22,596 bases of DNA from Pseudomonadota bacterium (GTDB lineage Bacteria; Pseudomonadota; Gammaproteobacteria; Acidiferrobacterales; UBA6901), in assembly GCA_021785795.1 (NCBI GenBank), contig JAJYEK010000052.1, forward strand, positions 1 to 22,596, written 5' to 3'. How positions within the stretch are numbered: the first letter of the stretch is position 1; every line of letters starts with the position of its first letter. The position numbers and the translations under genes were made by a program. Of this stretch, positions 10,422 to 21,586 are shown piece after piece. Below the pieces are notes generated by a model, which was given only the letters and a program-made list of their open reading frames with translations, was not told where the DNA came from and did no database searches.

Positions 10422-10985
10422 ATGAAGATATTGCGTACCCCAATCGGACTTCTGGCCTCGGCGGCGCTCGGTGCTGCCGTCGCACTCTGCCCGCCCGCAG
10501 CCCAGGCGCACGTATCGATCCAGATCGAGGCGGCGCTGCCCGGCCTGTTTCTGCCGATGCCGGCCCCTCCGGCCATGGTGTGGCTGCCCAGCATCGGCAT
10601 CTACGTCGCGCGCGATTCACGCGAGCCGTTCTTCTACCGCGAAGGCCGCTACTATATGCGCCACGATAACCGCTGGTATTCGACCACGTACTACGGTGGC
10701 CCGTGGGCGGCGGTACGCTACGGCATGCTGCCTCCGCCACTGCGCCGGTTTCGCGACGAGGACTGGGGGCGGTACCGGCGCGATGCCGACGAACGCTTCC
10801 GACGCGACCGCGGACCGGACCGGCCGGCGCCGTTCTATCCCCGAATGCGGGACCGTGGCGGGTATCGGGGCCGTGATGGACGTCCCGAAGACCGGCGCGG
10901 ATCGGACGGGTACCGCGGTCGCGGGGATTACCGGGGCGATCGTCGTGATGACAACGGCGGAGACTACCGCCGCGGCGACCACTGA
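10422..10985 (+). CDS. Exported Arg/Asp/Gly-rich protein of unknown function
   Basis: I do not recognise a named family with confidence. The 187-residue product has a clear Sec signal peptide (MKILRTPIGL start, hydrophobic core, likely cleavage after AAQA at residue 29). The mature N-terminal part is rich in Pro and aromatics, with YREGRYYMRHDNRWYSTTYY and GGPWAAVRYG. This resembles small periplasmic proteins with repeated Tyr/Trp motifs. From about residue 105 the chain becomes low-complexity and very rich in Arg, Asp and Gly, with repeated YRGR/DRR-like units, and is probably disordered with many charges. CAGGAG eight bases before the ATG supports the start. It lies between trxB and an Smr gene on the same strand. 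Confidence 0.8.
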   Translation: MKILRTPIGLLASAALGAAVALCPPAAQAHVSIQIEAALPGLFLPMPAPPAMVWLPSIGIYVARDSREPFFYREGRYYMRHDNRWYSTTYYGGPWAAVRYGMLPPPLRRFRDEDWGRYRRDADERFRRDRGPDRPAPFYPRMRDRGGYRGRDGRPEDRRGSDGYRGRGDYRGDRRDDNGGDYRRGDH

Positions 10986-11037
10986 TCGCCCACCGGGACA
11001 CACCCCGCGGCTGGTCCGGTCGCGGTCAAGGCGGGAG

Positions 11038-11595
11038 ATGGGAGTGCCTGCGAAGAAACGTCCAGCCAGACTCTCACCGGAAGACCGGGACCTGTTCCGC
11101 CGGGCGGCGGACCGCGCGCGACCGCTCGAACAGGACCGCATCGTCCGGCGCACACCGCCCCGCCCTCCGGTGCCTGACCAGGCCCGCAAGGACGAGCGGG
11201 AGGTCATGGAGAGCCTGCTCTCCGACGACTACGATCCTGCCGAAATCGAAACCGGCGACGAACTTGCGTTCGTGCGTCCGGGCGTTCAGCAACGGGTGTG
11301 GCGCAAGTTGCGCCGCGGACAATACGTCATCCAGGCGCAGCTGGACCTGCACGGACGCATAGTCCCGGAAGCGCGCGAGCTGGTTAGCAGCTTTCTGCGC
11401 GATGCCTGCGCGAGCGGCAAGCGTTGCGTGCGCATCATCCATGGCAAGGGTTTGAGTTCGGAAGGAAAACTCCCGGTGCTGAAGGGAAAAGTCAATTCCT
11501 GGCTGCGGCAGAGGGACGAAGTCCTGGCGTTCTGTTCGGCACCGCGGAGCGACGGGGGCACCGGGGTCGTATACGTGCTGCTGAAGCGCGGCTGA
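11038..11595 (+). CDS. Smr-domain protein
   Basis: The 185-residue protein ends in a complete Smr (small MutS-related) domain. This domain acts as a structure-specific nuclease in some proteins, and bacterial stand-alone versions have been tied to RNA cleavage and ribosome rescue. The core motifs are LDLHG (102-106), HGKG (135-138) and GGTGVVYVLL (173-182). The first 90 residues are charged, probably a flexible extension, with an early RLSPEDRDLFRRA segment common in the proteobacterial group. The ATG at 11038 has AAGG six bases upstream. A GTG two codons later (11044) has an equally spaced GGGAG, so the start is uncertain by two residues. It follows the exported-protein gene by 52 bases. Confidence 0.92.
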   Translation: MGVPAKKRPARLSPEDRDLFRRAADRARPLEQDRIVRRTPPRPPVPDQARKDEREVMESLLSDDYDPAEIETGDELAFVRPGVQQRVWRKLRRGQYVIQAQLDLHGRIVPEARELVSSFLRDACASGKRCVRIIHGKGLSSEGKLPVLKGKVNSWLRQRDEVLAFCSAPRSDGGTGVVYVLLKRG

Positions 11596-12020
11596 CAGGC
11601 CAAGCTGTCGGTTGCAGAGCGCCCGCAGGCGGCGGAACCGCTTGGGTCCTGCAGACCCCGCGGATCGCGACCGGACCCGATGGCGACAGCATCGTCATGT
11701 GCCGTCACGGCGCCCTGGCCGGGGACTGCTCCGATCCAGACTTCGGTCAACCGGGCGGTCCCCGCCGGGCACACCGCGCCGGCGATTTGTGCCATAGGTT
11801 TATAGGCTCGGCGATACCCCGTACTGATGCGGCACGCGTGGCGAACAGTCCCGTCTTGGACCGCCGGTACCGGCCTGTCGGTGACGCCCATGCATCGCTT
11901 CAGTCGCAGGCGGACCGTTCCGAACCATATGGCCTCACTCAGTGCCGGGAACTGGCGCCCTGCAACATCGCGCCACACGGCCAGCAGCCCATGCCAATAG
12001 CCCCGGAGGAGCCATCCGAC
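11596..12020. other. Intergenic region between the Smr and DUF481 genes
   Basis: These 425 bases contain no convincing gene, tRNA or known RNA motif. A minus-strand frame crosses much of the region but runs into the antisense of the Smr gene, lacks the strong third-position GC of real genes here and has no recognisable product. A short GC stem, GGCGG/CCGCC around a 3-base loop, lies near 11754-11766. AT-richer bases at 11785-11806 (including TATAGG) may belong to a promoter for the DUF481 gene, but no good -35 is visible. Confidence 0.5.
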
Positions 12021-12755
12021 ATGACAGGCAGATATGCGGAAATTCTGCTCTGGTCAGCGATGGGGCTCTGCCTGCTGCCGGGCACTGCCTGCGCCGCGGG
12101 CCAGTTCAAGGGCAGCACCGATCTTGGTTATGCGGCAAGTTCCGGCAACAGCAGGACATCCGCCCTAAACGCAGCTCTGTCCCTGGACTACCGGACCGGT
12201 CTCTGGAGGCACCGATTCAAGATGAGCGCCGTATCCGCCTCCACAGACGGCGCTTCCACTGCGGAGCACTACGCTGCAACCGGCAGGTCCGAACGTGATT
12301 ACAGCAAGCACAACTTCGCGTTCGGACAAATCGAGTATCTCAAGGACCTGTTCGCGGGAACGCGCCAGAACATTTCGGTCGCCACCGGTTACGGCAGGCG
12401 CATCCTCGACGATCGAAGCCAGTCGCTCGACGGCGAGATCGGCGCCGGAGTTCGGCGGGCCCAGGAGCAGAAGCCGGACCTAAGCTGGAGCACCGACGCC
12501 ATCGTCCAGATCGGCGGCGCCTACCGCCTGCACATCAGCCCGAGCAGCAGCTTCGAACAGACACTCCAGATCCAGGCCGGTCAGAGCAACACCTTTTCCG
12601 AGGCGGTGACCTCCCTGAAGCTCAGGATCAAAGGCAATCTGGCGCTACGGCTCTCCTACACCGTGGACCACAATACCGTAGCGCCGGCGGGTCTGGCGAA
12701 GACTGATACCTATACGGCGATAGCGCTGTCGTACCAGTTCGGGACCACACTTTGA
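12021..12755 (+). CDS. DUF481 family outer-membrane protein
   Basis: The 244-residue precursor has a signal peptide (hydrophobic core about 8-21, likely cleavage near AALACA-type site TACA, residue 25). The mature part has the alternating polar/aromatic strands of a small beta-barrel. DUF481 features are visible: GQFKGSTDLGYAASSGNSRT (27-46), typical of the family's start, then repeated barrel strands. The chain ends with an aromatic-containing strand (YTAIALSYQFG), as usual for outer-membrane barrels. E. coli YdiY belongs to this family; function is unknown, though some members are salt- or acid-induced. GGAGG lies 11 bases before the ATG. It converges on the peroxidase gene. No operon partner is obvious. 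Confidence 0.85.
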   Translation: MTGRYAEILLWSAMGLCLLPGTACAAGQFKGSTDLGYAASSGNSRTSALNAALSLDYRTGLWRHRFKMSAVSASTDGASTAEHYAATGRSERDYSKHNFAFGQIEYLKDLFAGTRQNISVATGYGRRILDDRSQSLDGEIGAGVRRAQEQKPDLSWSTDAIVQIGGAYRLHISPSSSFEQTLQIQAGQSNTFSEAVTSLKLRIKGNLALRLSYTVDHNTVAPAGLAKTDTYTAIALSYQFGTTL

Positions 12756-12888
12756 CGACAGCGCCTTGGACCTGCGCCGACGACGCGGCATGGGCCACCT
12801 GCGGGCACGCCGATCCCGTGTGCCGTCAGCACAAGTACAGGCAACTCCTGCGATGAAGACCAGGCGCTGATCGGAGCACGGGCGTGGC

Positions 12889-14205
12889 TCACGGCCTGCT
12901 CGGTGCCCGCAGCAGCACCGGCGGAAGGGGGGCGCCGGTCAAGGACTTGAGGAACGCTACCAGATCGGTTACCTGCGGCGGCGTAAAATGCGGAATAAGA
13001 TTGAGCGTCGCCTCACGCTTGCCCATTAACCGTCCGTGGCCAGCAGCCTCCTTGCCTTTTGCGTAAAACTGCACCACTTGGCGCAGCGTCTTAAAGCGCC
13101 CGTCATGCATATAGGGACCCGTGAGCGCCACATTGCGCAGGGTCGGGGTCTTGAATTTGCCAAGCTGCGCGGCGGCGGGCGGCAAAAACTCGATCCGATC
13201 CTTGGCCTGCCCGCTTGGCGCGTCGCTGTAGATGCCCGCAGCATTGAATGAGTTCTTCTTGATCTCGCGGATTCCGGCCGCGCGCCCTGAATCCGGCGCT
13301 TCACCCGGCAACAGCGGCAACCCGATGTCATGAAACTGACTGTCGGTGAAATTCGGCCCGGAGTGGCAGAGCGTGCAGTGCCCGGGGCCGACGAAGATCC
13401 GCAAGCCCCGCTGCGCTGCGGGCGAGAGCGCCGCGAGCTCTGCCGGGTCGTGCTTCTTGAGACCCGCGACATAGCGGTCAAACGCCGAATGACCGCTCAC
13501 GAGCCGCCGCTCGTAGGCCTCGATCACCTTACCGACATTGCTGAATACGCGGTTCGCCGCAACCCGGTCCGCTGGCGTCATCGCGCGCCAGGCACGCCCC
13601 AGAGGAGATTCAGGGTTGACCGTCGGGCGCGCATGCAGCGGGAAGCGCGCGAGGTCTGCGAGCGGCGGCATTGGCCCGAAAACCTGCTCGTAGGCCCGGC
13701 GCGAGGCCCGGTTGGCATACAGGACATGATCGACGTGCAGCCGATCGGTACCCATCTCCGTGGGATTCTCGAAGACCTGGAGCGGCTGCGACCAGAGCGA
13801 ATCGGCCCGCCCGTCCCAGAAGAACCAGTGATTGAACGCAGCGTTAAGCACGGTGGGGGTGTTGCGCGTCTCGAGCGCCAGACCCTTGGCGACGGCCCTG
13901 CCGTCGGTGAAGGCACGCGCAGGCTGATGGCAGGTCGCGCAGGAGATCTTGCCGTTGGCCGAAAACTGGGGGTAGAAAAACAGGTACTGGCCAAGTTGCA
14001 CGGCGCGCGGATCCTGCGCAACGCGGTCAGTGGGATCCGGGAGCGGCGCCCCCAGCGGGGAGAGCGCGTAGATCTGAGCGAGTTCGGTCGGCGTGAACAG
14101 GCTGGACTGGCTTGCGTGCGCGCCGGGTGCCGCCAATGCCGGGCGCACCAAAGCGAACAGGGAAACCGCGATAAGGCGGATCGCAACCGACCGGCGCCAA
14201 CTCAT
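12889..14205 (-). CDS. Dihaem cytochrome c peroxidase / MauG-family protein
   Basis: The 438-residue precursor is a periplasmic dihaem protein. A signal peptide ends near PALA (residue 25). The first haem motif, CATCH, is at 89-93 and the second, CTLCH, at 277-281. Family landmarks are TPTVLNAAFN followed by FFWDGRADSLW (117-138), ENPTEMG (146-152) and KTPTLRNVALTGPYMHDGR (352-370), in which Met366 lies near where the second haem's distal ligand is expected. Typical members reduce H2O2 with cytochrome c electrons, while MauG and MbnH oxidise protein residues. This enzyme is about 100 residues longer than classic CcpA. Its ATG begins one base after the preceding stop (TGAAATG), so expression is coupled. 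Physiological substrate is unknown. Confidence 0.92.
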   Translation of the reverse strand: MSWRRSVAIRLIAVSLFALVRPALAAPGAHASQSSLFTPTELAQIYALSPLGAPLPDPTDRVAQDPRAVQLGQYLFFYPQFSANGKISCATCHQPARAFTDGRAVAKGLALETRNTPTVLNAAFNHWFFWDGRADSLWSQPLQVFENPTEMGTDRLHVDHVLYANRASRRAYEQVFGPMPPLADLARFPLHARPTVNPESPLGRAWRAMTPADRVAANRVFSNVGKVIEAYERRLVSGHSAFDRYVAGLKKHDPAELAALSPAAQRGLRIFVGPGHCTLCHSGPNFTDSQFHDIGLPLLPGEAPDSGRAAGIREIKKNSFNAAGIYSDAPSGQAKDRIEFLPPAAAQLGKFKTPTLRNVALTGPYMHDGRFKTLRQVVQFYAKGKEAAGHGRLMGKREATLNLIPHFTPPQVTDLVAFLKSLTGAPLPPVLLRAPSRP

Positions 14206-14206
14206 T

Positions 14207-14728
14207 TCAGCGCCCGCAGCAGGGGAGCTCGAAGTAGGCAGCGCTAGGCAGATTTCCATTGCCCGAGACCGTCACCTTGAGCACCCATGGCCCCATCATA
14301 TGAAAGTACATCCCGGAGACCGTGACCACGCCGTCCTTTCTGACAAGCCGAGGGGACGACTCCATCCCATGGGCGAATCCGTGCGTCAGCCCGTGGCGCA
14401 TGCCGGCAAAGATTCTGACCGGAACCTGGGCCAGACGCTGGTGCGGCGGACGCCCCTGATACACCGCGAAGCGAACTGTGAAATACTTCTGATACGGAAT
14501 GGGCGAAGGCAGCGACAGCAGCTTGACCAGATACCGGTGATCGGTCGTGTAGGCGGCACGGGTCGGCTTGAAGTGCGCCGGTACGTCCGACATCGGCATG
14601 CTCATCGTGCCAGTATCGGACTTCGCGGCGGTCGACCCCATTTGCATTCCGGCCGCAGTCACCGAAAGCGGCAAGGCAAGCGTGGCAAGCAAGATACCGA
14701 GGCAAAGCCGGCGAAAATGACAATACAT
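14207..14728 (-). CDS. Exported YtkA/FixH-like protein, His/Met-rich
   Basis: The 173-residue product starts with a signal peptide (MYCHFRRLCLGILLATLALP, cleavage near VTAAG). A Met-rich stretch follows, GMQMGS then GTMSMPMS (27-47). The remaining domain, about 60-160, resembles YtkA/FixH-like immunoglobulin-type domains: DHRYLVKLLSLPSPIPYQKY, then VRIFAGMRHGLTHGFAHGME (104-123) and GMYFHMMGPWVLKVTV (139-154). His and Met in these loops suggest metal, perhaps copper, binding; this is inference. The protein has a single Trp (148) and ends with a Cys pair (170-171). GGAGGG six bases before the ATG at 14728 strongly supports this start. It is followed by the dihaem enzyme after one base, implying joint function in the periplasm. 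Confidence 0.75.
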   Translation of the reverse strand: MYCHFRRLCLGILLATLALPLSVTAAGMQMGSTAAKSDTGTMSMPMSDVPAHFKPTRAAYTTDHRYLVKLLSLPSPIPYQKYFTVRFAVYQGRPPHQRLAQVPVRIFAGMRHGLTHGFAHGMESSPRLVRKDGVVTVSGMYFHMMGPWVLKVTVSGNGNLPSAAYFELPCCGR

Positions 14729-14914
14729 GAAGAAGCCCTCCATTTCCGAAGAAGCGTGAAGACTAGCCACTAGGTAATTCAAGCCGGGTCATTAAGACAC
14801 TGCGCAGCAAGCGTGCGCGGGGCGCTGATACCCACCTCACGCAAAGGCCATTGGGCCACCAGGCGACCGTACCTGTAGGCAAGCGATGCTACGCCTGTAA
14901 CGGGCCGACGACAA

Positions 14915-14942
14915 TTTATCCGGGACGAAGAATCGTCCTGAA
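14915..14942 (-). promoter_or_regulatory. Candidate promoter of the YtkA-like/peroxidase pair
   Basis: Read on the minus strand, TTCAGG (14942-14937) and GATAAA (14920-14915) are 16 bases apart, about 190 bases before the gene start. Match to consensus is moderate. Nearer the gene, CTAG-CCA-CTAG (14763-14773) is a small inverted repeat that could be an operator, but nothing else supports it. Read-through from ispF is also possible. Confidence 0.25.
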
Positions 14943-15025
14943 CGTCTGCTGCCGCTCAACCGGCGCGGCGTGGCAGGGATCTGGTCCGTGCGTTGGCCGC
15001 ACCGAATTGCGCATGCAGCCGCCCG

Positions 15026-15523
15026 TCACCCTTCGGTGTCCCGACCGGACCCGGCCCGCACAATCAGGACCACGGCGTGGGCGGCAATCCCCTCCTCGCG
15101 GCCTGCAAATCCCAGCCTCTCGGTCGTGGTCGCCTTGATATTCACCTGATCCAGGTTCACTTCCAGGTCCATTGCGATATGTTCGCGCATGGCCGATATG
15201 TGCGGCGCCAGTCGCGGCGCCTGGGCAACCACGGTGCTATCGAGGTTTCCTACCCGCCACCCATGCTCCTTGAGAACAGCGCAGACCTTACGGAGCAGCC
15301 GGCGGCTGTCGATTCCGCGATAACGGGGATCGGAATCCGGGAAATGGTGGCCGATGTCTCCCAACGCTGCGGCGCCCAGGCAGGCGTCACAGATCGCATG
15401 GATCAGCACGTCCGCGTCCGAGTGACCGTCCAAGCCGACGGAATGCGGAATTTTGACCCCGCCCAGAATCAGGTCCCGTCCCGCTTTCAGCGGATGGACG
15501 TCGTAGCCATGTCCGATGCGCAT
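15026..15523 (-). CDS. ispF: 2-C-methyl-D-erythritol 2,4-cyclodiphosphate synthase
   Basis: IspF catalyses the cyclisation of CDP-methylerythritol 2-phosphate to MEcPP with release of CMP in the non-mevalonate isoprenoid pathway. The 165-residue protein is full length. Metal ligands are visible as Asp8 and His10 in [10 protein letters not shown] and His41 in [27 protein letters not shown] (49-65) and the substrate-binding [10 protein letters not shown] are conserved. Its ATG overlaps the ispD stop by one base (TGATG), so the two are translationally coupled. The enzyme is a trimer with active sites between subunits. Identification is secure. Confidence 0.97.
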   Translation of the reverse strand: MRIGHGYDVHPLKAGRDLILGGVKIPHSVGLDGHSDADVLIHAICDACLGAAALGDIGHHFPDSDPRYRGIDSRRLLRKVCAVLKEHGWRVGNLDSTVVAQAPRLAPHISAMREHIAMDLEVNLDQVNIKATTTERLGFAGREEGIAAHAVVLIVRAGSGRDTEG

Positions 15524-16233
15524 CAGTCCGCTTCCGCCGCCTGCCGCTCAAGATAGAGTTCGGCCAGCGCCAGGTCGCCCGGCACCGTGATCTTGATGTT
15601 GTCGGCGCTTCCCGCGACCATCCGCGGCCTGCCGCCGGCACGCTCTACTGCCGACGCTTCGTCGGTCACTTCGACGCCTTCATCCCGTGCACGCTGAAGC
15701 GCTGCCCGCAACACTCCAACGGGAAAGAGCTGCGGCGTCAGCGCCCGCCACAGCCCCAGACGGGGTATGGTCGCGACGACGCGACCCGCTTCGTCCGACC
15801 GCTTCACCGTATCGGCCAGCGGCAGACCCAGCAGACCTCCGTCGGGATCGTCCCCCACCGTATCCATCAGCCTGTGCAGGTCCGCGAGACGCACGCAGGG
15901 CCGCACCGCATCATGGACGAGCACCCAGTCTTCGTCGCGGGCCCGCCCGGCCAGCGCCTGCAGACCATTCAGCACCGTTTGCGCCCGCTCCGCACCACCG
16001 GCAAAGCTGCCGAGCAGTCCCGGTATCCGCAGCGCAAGCGTTGGCCAGTATGGATCGTCCGGCGCAATGCCGACCAGCATCCCCTGAAGTGGCGGGAAGC
16101 TGCCCAGTCGCTCGAGCGTAAGCTGCAGCACCGTTCGCCCCCGGAGCGGGAGATACTGCTTTGGGCGCTCGGCACCCATCCGCGTCCCGCGTCCCGCGGC
16201 AGGCACGAGCGCCCAGACACCGCGGGTCAGCAT
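15523..16233 (-). CDS. ispD: 2-C-methyl-D-erythritol 4-phosphate cytidylyltransferase
   Basis: IspD transfers CMP from CTP to methylerythritol 4-phosphate in the non-mevalonate isoprenoid pathway. The 236-residue protein shows the nucleotide-binding [10 protein letters not shown] (11-20), Lys25 in KQYLPL, HDAVRPC (105-111) and, near the C-terminus, TDEASAVE followed by [14 protein letters not shown]. These are all family signatures. The ATG at 16233 has a moderate ribosome site. The gene sits 59 bases after carD and overlaps ispF by one base. The carD-ispD-ispF order also occurs in mycobacteria. Identification is secure. Confidence 0.97.
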   Translation of the reverse strand: MLTRGVWALVPAAGRGTRMGAERPKQYLPLRGRTVLQLTLERLGSFPPLQGMLVGIAPDDPYWPTLALRIPGLLGSFAGGAERAQTVLNGLQALAGRARDEDWVLVHDAVRPCVRLADLHRLMDTVGDDPDGGLLGLPLADTVKRSDEAGRVVATIPRLGLWRALTPQLFPVGVLRAALQRARDEGVEVTDEASAVERAGGRPRMVAGSADNIKITVPGDLALAELYLERQAAEAD

Positions 16234-16292
16234 TGACCGTCCATTACCTGTTCCGGGTTTCGATCAGTGCCGTACAGACGCTTCGTGCGCGA

Positions 16293-16808
16293 TCAGGCGA
16301 CCGCTCCGGCCGTCAGGCCGATCTGCTGCTGGATCCGGTCATAGGCATCCTCCGACGAAATGCCCTCCACGGCGGCGATCTCCTGACACAGATATTTGCA
16401 GGCCGTCTCGAGCAGCCTCAGTTCATCGAACGACAGTCCGGTCTGCGCCTTCCAGTGGGTAAGGTCCCGCACCACTTCGCCCAGGTCGAATGGCACGCCC
16501 CCCTGCACTTTCTGTCCCAGCTCCCGACAGCGCTCGAGCAGATTGCCGCTGGCGCGGCGCTGGCAGCGGCCTGCCAGGATCTTGAACAGCTCCTTGAGCT
16601 CCCGGCTGGCGAGCAGCGGCCGAATGCCGTTGCGGGCCATGTTTGTCTGCGGAACCTTGATCGTCACGTTGCTTTCGTGGATGCGGATCACAAAGCAGTG
16701 TTCGCGCCGCCCGGTGAGAAACAGATCCTCGACGGCTTCAATAACGCCGACACCGGCAGCGGGATAGAACACCGTATCGCCAACCTTGAAACGGGGATTC
16801 TGACTCAT
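16293..16808 (-). CDS. carD: CarD/CdnL family RNA polymerase-binding regulator
   Basis: The 171-residue protein has an N-terminal RNA polymerase-interacting domain (about 6-60), with FKVGDTVFYPAAGVGVIEAV, like that of Mfd. A helical C-terminal domain contains EVVRDL (111-116) and GLSFDELRLLE (124-134). Mycobacterial and Thermus CarD stabilise open promoter complexes by wedging a Trp into the upstream edge of the bubble. Gapless alignment back from EVVRDL puts Leu90 at that position (NL here against NW in the M. tuberculosis protein), so the mechanism may differ. The start at 16808 gives the usual N-terminus, although its ribosome site is weak. It probably heads an operon with ispD and ispF. 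Confidence 0.9.
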   Translation of the reverse strand: MSQNPRFKVGDTVFYPAAGVGVIEAVEDLFLTGRREHCFVIRIHESNVTIKVPQTNMARNGIRPLLASRELKELFKILAGRCQRRASGNLLERCRELGQKVQGGVPFDLGEVVRDLTHWKAQTGLSFDELRLLETACKYLCQEIAAVEGISSEDAYDRIQQQIGLTAGAVA

Positions 16809-17143
16809 CAGTTTGCACGGGGCCCGGTGTTCATTCCGGGGAGGGATAGCGCGTCCCTCTTCCCGCACCTCCATTGCGCTATCAAGTTGATGCCTTTTCG
16901 CTGCCCATCGTCCCTGATGCGCCCCTGCAACAGACCGACTGATCCGGCTGTGCATCCGCCCCGCCGTTGTAGGACCGCTCTGCCGATCCCCTTCTCGTTG
17001 TGGTTAAGGATCGCACAGCCCACGCAAAACCGAATCGGGCAACGAACCAAGTTCCTGCCGAAACTGCCGGACCCGCGGCCACGCCGGTCCGCAACTTGAA
17101 CCTCCTTACCACCCGCCTCTCCCTGCCGATGATCCGCGCCGGC

Positions 17144-17159
17144 CCTGGGACAGCCCAGG
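17144..17159. repeat. Short perfect hairpin in carD leader
   Basis: CCTGGG (17144-17149) and CCCAGG (17154-17159) form a perfect six-base-pair stem around ACAG. It is the downstream member of two hairpins in the presumed carD leader when read on the minus strand. Lack of a T-run argues against a simple terminator. Confidence 0.5.
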
Positions 17160-17165
17160 ATGATC

Positions 17166-17198
17166 GGCCTGCCTGAAAAACCTGCAGCTCAGGCGGCC
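17166..17198. repeat. Stable bulged hairpin in carD leader
   Basis: GGCC-T-GCCTGA (17166-17176) pairs with TCAGGC-GGCC (17189-17198): ten base pairs with a single bulged T and a 12-base loop. It lies about 40 bases after the proposed carD transcription start. It could be a regulatory leader structure or a protein-binding site; its role is unknown. Confidence 0.55.
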
Positions 17199-17242
17199 AC
17201 CGCCACGTTCCGGTATTCTTCTGTAGAAAGACGATGTAACGT

Positions 17243-17271
17243 ATTGAGCAATATTATTTTCTATTTGTCAA
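17243..17271 (-). promoter_or_regulatory. Candidate carD promoter
   Basis: Read on the minus strand, a perfect TTGACA (17271-17266) is followed after 17 bases by CTCAAT (17248-17243), a three-of-six match to the -10. It lies within the AT-rich island, which could act as an UP element. The start would be near 17236, giving carD a leader of about 430 bases. A nearer, unseen promoter cannot be excluded. Confidence 0.45.
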
Positions 17272-17310
17272 ATATCCCGGGTAACTTTTTCCAGCTGCCA
17301 CCATCCGGGC

Positions 17311-17339
17311 GTTTCAGATGGCCCCCCTTGGGGTACAAT
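17311..17339 (+). promoter_or_regulatory. Candidate mfd promoter
   Basis: TACAAT (17334-17339) is a five-of-six match to the sigma-70 -10 element. GTTTCA (17311-17316), 17 bases upstream, is a weak -35. Transcription would start near 17346, which helps decide the mfd start codon because an in-frame ATG at 17318 would then lie outside the transcript. Confidence 0.5.
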
Positions 17340-17377
17340 GCGCGCCGCACCCAATGCACTCCCGGATCCCCGACACG

Positions 17378-20956
<3,579 letters not shown>

Positions 20957-21586
20957 TCGGGAAAGGAACCGGGATGGGGAAATGACACCCGGCGCGTTCC
21001 GGTCAACGCTCTTCCTTTGCTCCTTTCTGGCGCATGCGCTCTTCGCGAGTGCGCAATCGGCGAGAATACGCTGACCTCACCACAGCTCAGTTCCTTGCGC
21101 ACAATATCTCCGCCAGGAATGCGCCGAAGGCACGCGACCACAGAGCCATTACGCTTTTTCTCGGGTCTGTGCAAATCGGGTTCCATCGACCGTTCCGGAA
21201 GATGACGCGGAGCGGAAGCGGGACGAGGGATACTGATTCTCGCCGTAGACCTCCGGTCCCAGGCCGATTGGTGCTACCGGACATTCCAAGCTCCGGCTTC
21301 TCGGCGCTGTGGATCCGGGCCGAGTTATTGCAGCCCGGACTGGCAAGGTCTTGCGGAGGGTGACGCGCGCCGCGGGCAGCGCTGGAGGAGCAGGCCGGAC
21401 GGCCCGGGTGGTGACTCTGCGGAATCAACCTGCAGGGCCGCGGACTGGCGGCGCGGCGATGTTCCTCGCCCCCCGACGTTCGCGGTCCGGGCAAACTACG
21501 CGCTGCAGCGCTCCGGTGCTCCAAGAGCAGCCTTCCGCATCGGCAACCGCGAAATCCGACACGTGCCGCCGGATGGCTATGCCATC
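20957..21586. other. Gene-poor region between mfd and def
   Basis: No convincing gene is visible in these 630 bases, and codon bias is weak in all frames. A 30-codon plus-strand frame at 20982-21074 starts 25 bases after the mfd stop and reads like a signal peptide (FRSTLFLCSFLAHALFASAQ), then stops. It could be a relic of an exported-protein gene or chance. CACAGA and TCTGTG flank a 21-base interval near 21149-21181 as an inverted repeat. No RNA gene is recognised. Confidence 0.5.
21572..21586. repeat. Perfect hairpin directly after def
   Basis: GATGGC (21572-21577) and GCCATC (21581-21586) form a six-base-pair stem with a three-base loop, directly adjoining the def stop codon on the minus strand. 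It may protect or end the def transcript, but no T-run follows. Confidence 0.4.

Larger units (their letters stand above)
16809..17377. other. Divergent carD/mfd intergenic region
   Basis: These 569 bases contain divergent promoter candidates, two hairpins and a markedly AT-rich island (about 17205-17300) in otherwise GC-rich DNA. The proposed carD start of transcription lies about 430 bases before its ATG, so carD would have a long leader. In that leader AAGGAGG (17107-17101, minus strand) is a near-perfect ribosome site six bases before a TTG (17094) that opens a 70-codon frame ending at 16882. Its product is not recognisable and I do not call it as a gene. No tRNA or known riboswitch class is apparent. 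Confidence 0.6.

Noticed and set aside
11286..11978. Minus-strand frame across the Smr gene 3' end and the following intergenic region
   Set aside because: Third-position GC is much weaker than in real genes here, it overlaps the Smr domain in antisense and has no family features.
13330..14247. Open frame antisense to the dihaem peroxidase gene
   Set aside because: The opposite strand encodes a full dihaem enzyme with both haem motifs and a signal peptide.
16838..16845. GGGGAGGG matching the FtsK-orienting KOPS pattern
   Set aside because: One 8-base degenerate match in 22.6 kb of GC-rich DNA is expected by chance and says nothing about orientation alone.
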